A DNA stretch of 60,026 nucleotides from Salinivirgaceae bacterium (lineage in GTDB: Bacteria; Bacteroidota; Bacteroidia; Bacteroidales; SZUA-534), in NCBI GenBank assembly GCA_017557605.1, contig JAFYYJ010000040.1, positions 1 through 60,026 of the forward strand. Reading direction: 5' to 3'. The translations under genes were made by a program, and so were the position numbers. Shown one piece after another: positions 53,604 through 60,026 of this stretch (within the stretch, counting starts at the first letter, position 1; every line of letters begins with the position of its first letter). The notes under the pieces were generated by a model. The model saw nothing but the letters and a program-made list of their open reading frames with translations, searched no databases and was not told where the DNA came from.

Positions 53604-54836
53604 TTATCCCCAAAAGATATACGCCACCGAAATTGCCGCCACAATGCTCACTAAATCGGCCAGCAAGCCGCAGACAACCGCATGGCGCGTTTTGCTGATG
53701 CCCACACTTCCAAAATAAACGGCAAGAATGTAAAAAGTAGTATCTGTCGAGCCTTGAAAACAACATGCAAGGCGGCCGGCAAAAGAATCGGCGCCAAATG
53801 TGTTCATTGTGTCAATCATCATTCCTCGGGCGCCCGAACCGCTCAGCGGCTTCATAAATGCGGTGGGCAAAGCATCGACAAACTCAGTATTGAAGCCAAT
53901 GAGCGAGAAAAACGAACCAAGCCCGTGCATCAAATAATCGAGCGCACCCGAAGTGCGGAAAACTCCCACCCCGACAAGTATCGCAATAAGATACGGGATG
54001 ATTTTGACCGCCGTCGAGAATCCGTCTTTCGCACCTTCTATAAACGCCTCATACACATTTACTTTTCGCCGCACTGCCAATAAAATGAACGAAATGATAA
54101 TCAAAAACAGAATGATGTTTGCCATAAGCGACGATTGTATTCCAACCTGCTCACGCGGCAAACTGACAAAATACCAAATCAAGCCGCTGATTATCAGCGT
54201 AAACACCGCCGAATAAGCAAGAAAAACTTTATTGAACAGATTGATTCTCTGATATATCGACACTGCCAAGATGCCAGCAACCGTACTGAAAAATGTTGCA
54301 ATCAGTATCGGAATAAAAACATCCGACGGGTCGGCAGCGCCCATTTGCGCACGATAAACCATTATGCTAACCGGAATAAGTGTCAGGCCTGAAGTATTAA
54401 GTACCAGGAACATAATCATCGAGTTCGAGGCAGTGTCCTTCTTCGGATTCAACTCTTGAAGCTGGCTCATTGCCTTCAAGCCAAGCGGTGTTGCTGCATT
54501 GTCGATGCCGAGCATATTGGCTGCAAGATTCATCATTATTGAACCATTGACCGGGTGGTCGGCTGGAATTTCAGGAAAAAGCTTATGGAAAAACGGCCCC
54601 ATAACACGTGAGAAAATCTGAATCATACCGCCCTTCTCGCCTATCCGCATCAGACCAAGCCAGAGAGTCATAACCCCCGTAAGACCCAACGATATCTCAA
54701 AGCCCGTTTTGGCCATATCGAATGTGCTGCTCACCATTGCCGAAAAAATCCCTGTATCGCCAAAAAACAGCATCCGCACAAGAGCCACAACAAAGGCCAC
54801 AACAAAAAATCCTATCCAAATGTAATTGAGAGCCAT
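53604..54836 (-). CDS. Nucleoside-recognition (Gate) domain protein, SpmA/SpmB fusion type
   Basis: The 410-residue integral membrane protein has two Gate (nucleoside recognition) halves. The first carries LGLTGVMTLWLGLMRIGEKGG and AANMLGIDNAATPLGLKAM, as in SpmA; the second carries IEGAKDGFSTAVKIIPYLIA and FGADSFAGRLACCFQGSTDTTFY, as in SpmB. In Bacilli these are spore maturation proteins; in non-sporulating Bacteroidota a fused version is common and its substrate is unknown. It lies 14 bases ahead of the C10 protease gene. Confidence 0.9.
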   Translation of the reverse strand: MALNYIWIGFFVVAFVVALVRMLFFGDTGIFSAMVSSTFDMAKTGFEISLGLTGVMTLWLGLMRIGEKGGMIQIFSRVMGPFFHKLFPEIPADHPVNGSIMMNLAANMLGIDNAATPLGLKAMSQLQELNPKKDTASNSMIMFLVLNTSGLTLIPVSIMVYRAQMGAADPSDVFIPILIATFFSTVAGILAVSIYQRINLFNKVFLAYSAVFTLIISGLIWYFVSLPREQVGIQSSLMANIILFLIIISFILLAVRRKVNVYEAFIEGAKDGFSTAVKIIPYLIAILVGVGVFRTSGALDYLMHGLGSFFSLIGFNTEFVDALPTAFMKPLSGSGARGMMIDTMNTFGADSFAGRLACCFQGSTDTTFYILAVYFGSVGISKTRHAVVCGLLADLVSIVAAISVAYIFWG

Positions 54837-54886
54837 AGTTTTGAATACGAATTTAGAAGTCAGAATATAGAATTTTTGAAATAGTT

Positions 54887-55489
54887 TTAGTTATCGTTTT
54901 TCGCTATCATCGCATCAAGTATCCTCCTCATTTTCTGTCCGTTCCACTGCGCAATTCCCGATTTTCGCATCATAATGTTGCCATCAGCATCGATTATAAA
55001 AGTGACAGGCAGTGTATTTGACGATAATTGCTGCGGATAATATTTAACGGCCTGATATATAGGCAAATTCAAATTCTTCCTTTTTTGAAATTTGACAATA
55101 TCAGAACGTTTTTCGTTACTGATAAACAAGAAGTTGACCTTGCCGGAATAGTCAGCGTAAAGTTGCTCAAACTGTCCCATTTCGGCCACACACGGCGCGC
55201 ACCACGACGCCCAATAATTGATAACAGTAACCTTTCCTGCAAAATCGGACAAACGGCAAGTATCGCCATTTAGCGAACATAACTGCCATTGGTCGACGCC
55301 TTCTTGCAACGGAATAGGTTTGGCAAGCAATGTGGGCTGATAGGCGAAAAGTGTCATTTTCAGCATCATAGTCGTAGTAGCCTTCCGTGTTTGCGGAATC
55401 ATTATAAGTACGGCCAACAAAACAACCACGGCATTGAACGCCAAGCCGAGTTTCGATTTTTGCGCAAGGTATTTCTCTAAAAATTTCAT
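54887..55489 (-). CDS. TlpA-like membrane-anchored thioredoxin
   Basis: I start at MKFLEKYLAQ (55489), 200 residues; the longer frame to 55585 would overlap the panE promoter. A signal anchor (about 13-32) leads to a periplasmic thioredoxin fold with WASWCAPC (Cys97-Cys100) and the cis-Pro in NTLPVTFIIDADG. It is probably a periplasmic thiol-disulfide reductase, for example for cytochrome c maturation. It diverges from the panE-like gene, sharing a 146-base gap. Confidence 0.87.
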   Translation of the reverse strand: MKFLEKYLAQKSKLGLAFNAVVVLLAVLIMIPQTRKATTTMMLKMTLFAYQPTLLAKPIPLQEGVDQWQLCSLNGDTCRLSDFAGKVTVINYWASWCAPCVAEMGQFEQLYADYSGKVNFLFISNEKRSDIVKFQKRKNLNLPIYQAVKYYPQQLSSNTLPVTFIIDADGNIMMRKSGIAQWNGQKMRRILDAMIAKNDN

Positions 55490-55610
55490 CGCTGCAAACA
55501 AATAAACAAGACTACAAAAATAATTAAGAATACTATATAAGCCTTGAAAATGCTGAAAAGTTGCCCTTGGAACAGATTTGTTCAAACCGACTTATATTTT
55601 CATACTTATT

Positions 55611-55618
55611 TATCTTTG
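55611..55618 (+). promoter_or_regulatory. -7 box of the panE-like gene
   Basis: TATCTTTG matches TAnnTTTG 17 bases before the ATG at 55636. No TTTG is found at the expected -33 distance. Confidence 0.5.
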
Positions 55619-55635
55619 CCGAAAATTCTAAAAAC

Positions 55636-56550
55636 ATGAACCTAAGATATGCCATTGTTGGCTCAGGCGCCATTGGCGGATATTACGGCGGACGACTCGC
55701 CAACTCGGGATGTGACGTTCACTTTCTGTTTAATACTGAATATGAACACGTTACACAGAATGGTCTGCGTGTCGATTCAGTTAAGGGCGATTTCGTCATC
55801 AACCCCATAAACGCCTATCACTCAACGGCCAATATGCCGAAATGCGATGTGGTGCTGGTGGGCTTGAAAACAACGCAGAACCACTTGCTGCCGCAGATTC
55901 TGCCGCCGCTGCTCAAACCCGACACGCTTGTGGTGCTCATTCAGAACGGATTGGGGCTTGAAGCGAAATTGGCATCGGCACTGCCCCACCAACCAATCGC
56001 AGGTGCGGCAGCGTTCATCTGCTCGTCGAGAGTTGGTAAAGGCCACATCTGCCACGCCGATTATGGTGCAATCACTATTGGAATGTATAATGGTGACTGC
56101 CAAGATGTTATCGCACAAATGAAAGTCGATTTTGAACAAGCCAATGTGCCTTTCTCCATTGCCACCGACCTGAACGAGACACGCTGGCGCAAACTGGTCT
56201 GGAACATCCCCTACAACGGCCTGACCGTGGCGCTGAACACATCAACCGACCGACTTATGAACACCCCTGCAACACGCGCCCTTGTAACCGACCTAATGAA
56301 CGAAGTGGTTGACGCAGCCGCCGTCTGCAATGCCGTGATTGAGCGCGAGTTTGTTGAGAAAATGCTGACAATGACAGACCGTATGACGCCATACAGCCCC
56401 AGCATGAAACTTGATTTCGACAACCACCGCCCAATGGAAATCGAGGCAATCTACTCGAACCCCGTAAAAACGGCTCTGGCTGCTGGCTACCATATGCGCA
56501 AAACCGAAATGCTTGAGCAAGAGTTGAGGTTTATTGCGAGCAAACAATAA
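55636..56550 (+). CDS. panE: 2-dehydropantoate 2-reductase-like protein (ApbA/PanE family)
   Basis: I start at MNLRYAIVGSGAIGG (55636), 304 residues, where the Rossmann glycine motif (Gly9-x-Gly11-x-x-Gly14) falls at the right place; the longer frame has an extra 25 residues upstream of a promoter. LIQNGLG and the catalytic Lys in RWRKLVWNIPYNGLTVAL are conserved. It would reduce ketopantoate to pantoate for coenzyme A. Paralogues of this family can have other 2-keto acid substrates, so the gene name is tentative. Confidence 0.87.
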   Translation: MNLRYAIVGSGAIGGYYGGRLANSGCDVHFLFNTEYEHVTQNGLRVDSVKGDFVINPINAYHSTANMPKCDVVLVGLKTTQNHLLPQILPPLLKPDTLVVLIQNGLGLEAKLASALPHQPIAGAAAFICSSRVGKGHICHADYGAITIGMYNGDCQDVIAQMKVDFEQANVPFSIATDLNETRWRKLVWNIPYNGLTVALNTSTDRLMNTPATRALVTDLMNEVVDAAAVCNAVIEREFVEKMLTMTDRMTPYSPSMKLDFDNHRPMEIEAIYSNPVKTALAAGYHMRKTEMLEQELRFIASKQ

Positions 56551-56595
56551 TATATATGTGTTCGTTTTTGTGGTGATTTTTCGTTTCGCTATATA

Positions 56596-56614
56596 AAAAG
56601 TATTTTATACTTTT
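56596..56614. repeat. Perfect palindrome upstream of the beta-galactosidase gene
   Basis: AAAAGTATTTTATACTTTT is AAAAGTAT, three bases TTT, ATACTTTT. Its right half overlaps a TACTTTTA box 33 bases before the start. It could be a repressor operator. Confidence 0.5.
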
Positions 56615-56625
56615 ATCGGCAGTAA

Positions 56626-59733
<3,108 letters not shown>

Positions 59734-59761
59734 TTGAAGGATTAGGTTAACACGGGCATTG

Positions 59762-59787
59762 AGGTTGAACCTGTTCCATTTTGGAAC
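59762..59787. repeat. Two small palindromes between the beta-galactosidase and the AbrB-type gene
   Basis: AGGTTGAACCT (59762-59772) is followed directly by GTTCCATTTTGGAAC (59773-59787). No T run follows, so neither is a clear terminator. Confidence 0.4.
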
Positions 59788-59860
59788 TACTTCAATTCTG
59801 TTTATACGGGAATCCATTCGTCAATCTCGCCCAAATGCTATCGGATAATATATGTTTTCG

Positions 59861-59868
59861 TATATTTG
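59861..59868 (+). promoter_or_regulatory. -7 box of the AbrB-type gene
   Basis: TATATTTG matches TAnnTTTG, 20 bases before the ATG at 59889. No TTTG at the -33 position. Confidence 0.5.
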
Positions 59869-59888
59869 TTGCCGATAAAAGAAATGAT

Positions 59889-60026
59889 ATGACACTTGCA
59901 ACAGTAACAACAAAAGGTCAGATTACGATTCCGCAATTAATACGGAATCGCTTGCGGCTGAAAACTGGCGATAAGGTTTTCTTCGAAGAAAAACAAGGAA
60001 GAATCTATATTGCCAACGCGTCGCAA
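59889..60026 (+). CDS. AbrB/MazE/VapB-type swapped-hairpin DNA-binding protein (3' end cut)
   Basis: The first 46 residues read MTLATVTTKGQITIPQLIRN, then LKTGDKVFFEEKQG, the swapped-hairpin AbrB fold. Such proteins are the antitoxins of VapBC/MazEF pairs or free transition regulators. A downstream toxin gene would be just outside the window. The end is missing. Confidence 0.82.
   Translation, partial: MTLATVTTKGQITIPQLIRNRLRLKTGDKVFFEEKQGRIYIANASQ

Overview
The window looks like chromosomal DNA of a Bacteroidota organism, most likely order Bacteroidales. The grounds are: many start regions carry the TAnnTTTG type -7 box with a TTTG upstream; several lipoproteins have Asp/Glu-rich residues right after the lipobox Cys; one secreted protease ends in a type IX secretion (T9SS) sorting domain; and the gene families (DUF2795 protein, 995-residue-class GH3/beta-lactamase fusion, imelysin) are typical of that phylum. 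There are no rRNA or tRNA genes, no insertion sequences, no prophage and no CRISPR array that I can see.

Layout. 1-4843 (minus): a truncated hemerythrin-type protein, then a porin / imelysin / di-haem oxidoreductase operon that looks like surface iron handling. 5159-6854 (minus): a tight YbjQ / 39-residue membrane protein / B3-B4 / YigZ operon. 6912-9050: an acyltransferase, a YbaK deacylase and a divergent methyltransferase. 9192-11374: DUF2795 protein, HU, and an OmpA-domain protein with a cytoplasmic N-terminal domain. 11585-17479: a GAF/PAS sensor followed by a lipoprotein, an EEP-fold phosphodiesterase and a CapA-like protein. 17540-24227: a complete trp operon (D-C-F-A-B-E-G) led by an 18-codon leader peptide with three consecutive Trp codons and an attenuator. 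24247-30432: a lipoprotein, dapB-lepB, and a GH3/beta-lactamase fusion. 30643-37018: a coiled-coil protein, a giant 13-repeat TPR-like protein with two lipoproteins, an acyltransferase and an omega-amidase-like nitrilase. 37173-42552: an ECF sigma factor operon with two unknown partners (minus), and uvrA plus a UPF0158-like gene (plus). 42626-46325: universal stress protein, uridine phosphorylase, transglutaminase-like protein and a Wzz-like membrane protein. 46386-54836 (minus): O-antigen ligase, two glycosyltransferases, flippase, a C10 protease with T9SS signal, and an SpmA/SpmB-like protein. 54887-end: thioredoxin-like protein, panE-like reductase, a secreted GH2 beta-galactosidase and the start of an AbrB/MazE-type regulator.

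Most of the window is housekeeping. The parts that stand out are: the trp leader with a drawable attenuation switch and a gene order that is a rotation of the usual Bacteroides trp order; the sigma-factor operon whose second gene looks like a piece of a type I restriction specificity subunit instead of an anti-sigma factor; the OmpA protein with inverted topology; the TPR-like array whose repeats are 57 or about 64 residues (one heptad apart); and a T9SS cargo protease embedded in an O-polysaccharide operon. All family calls are from reading the translated sequence and remembered family features; no database search was run.
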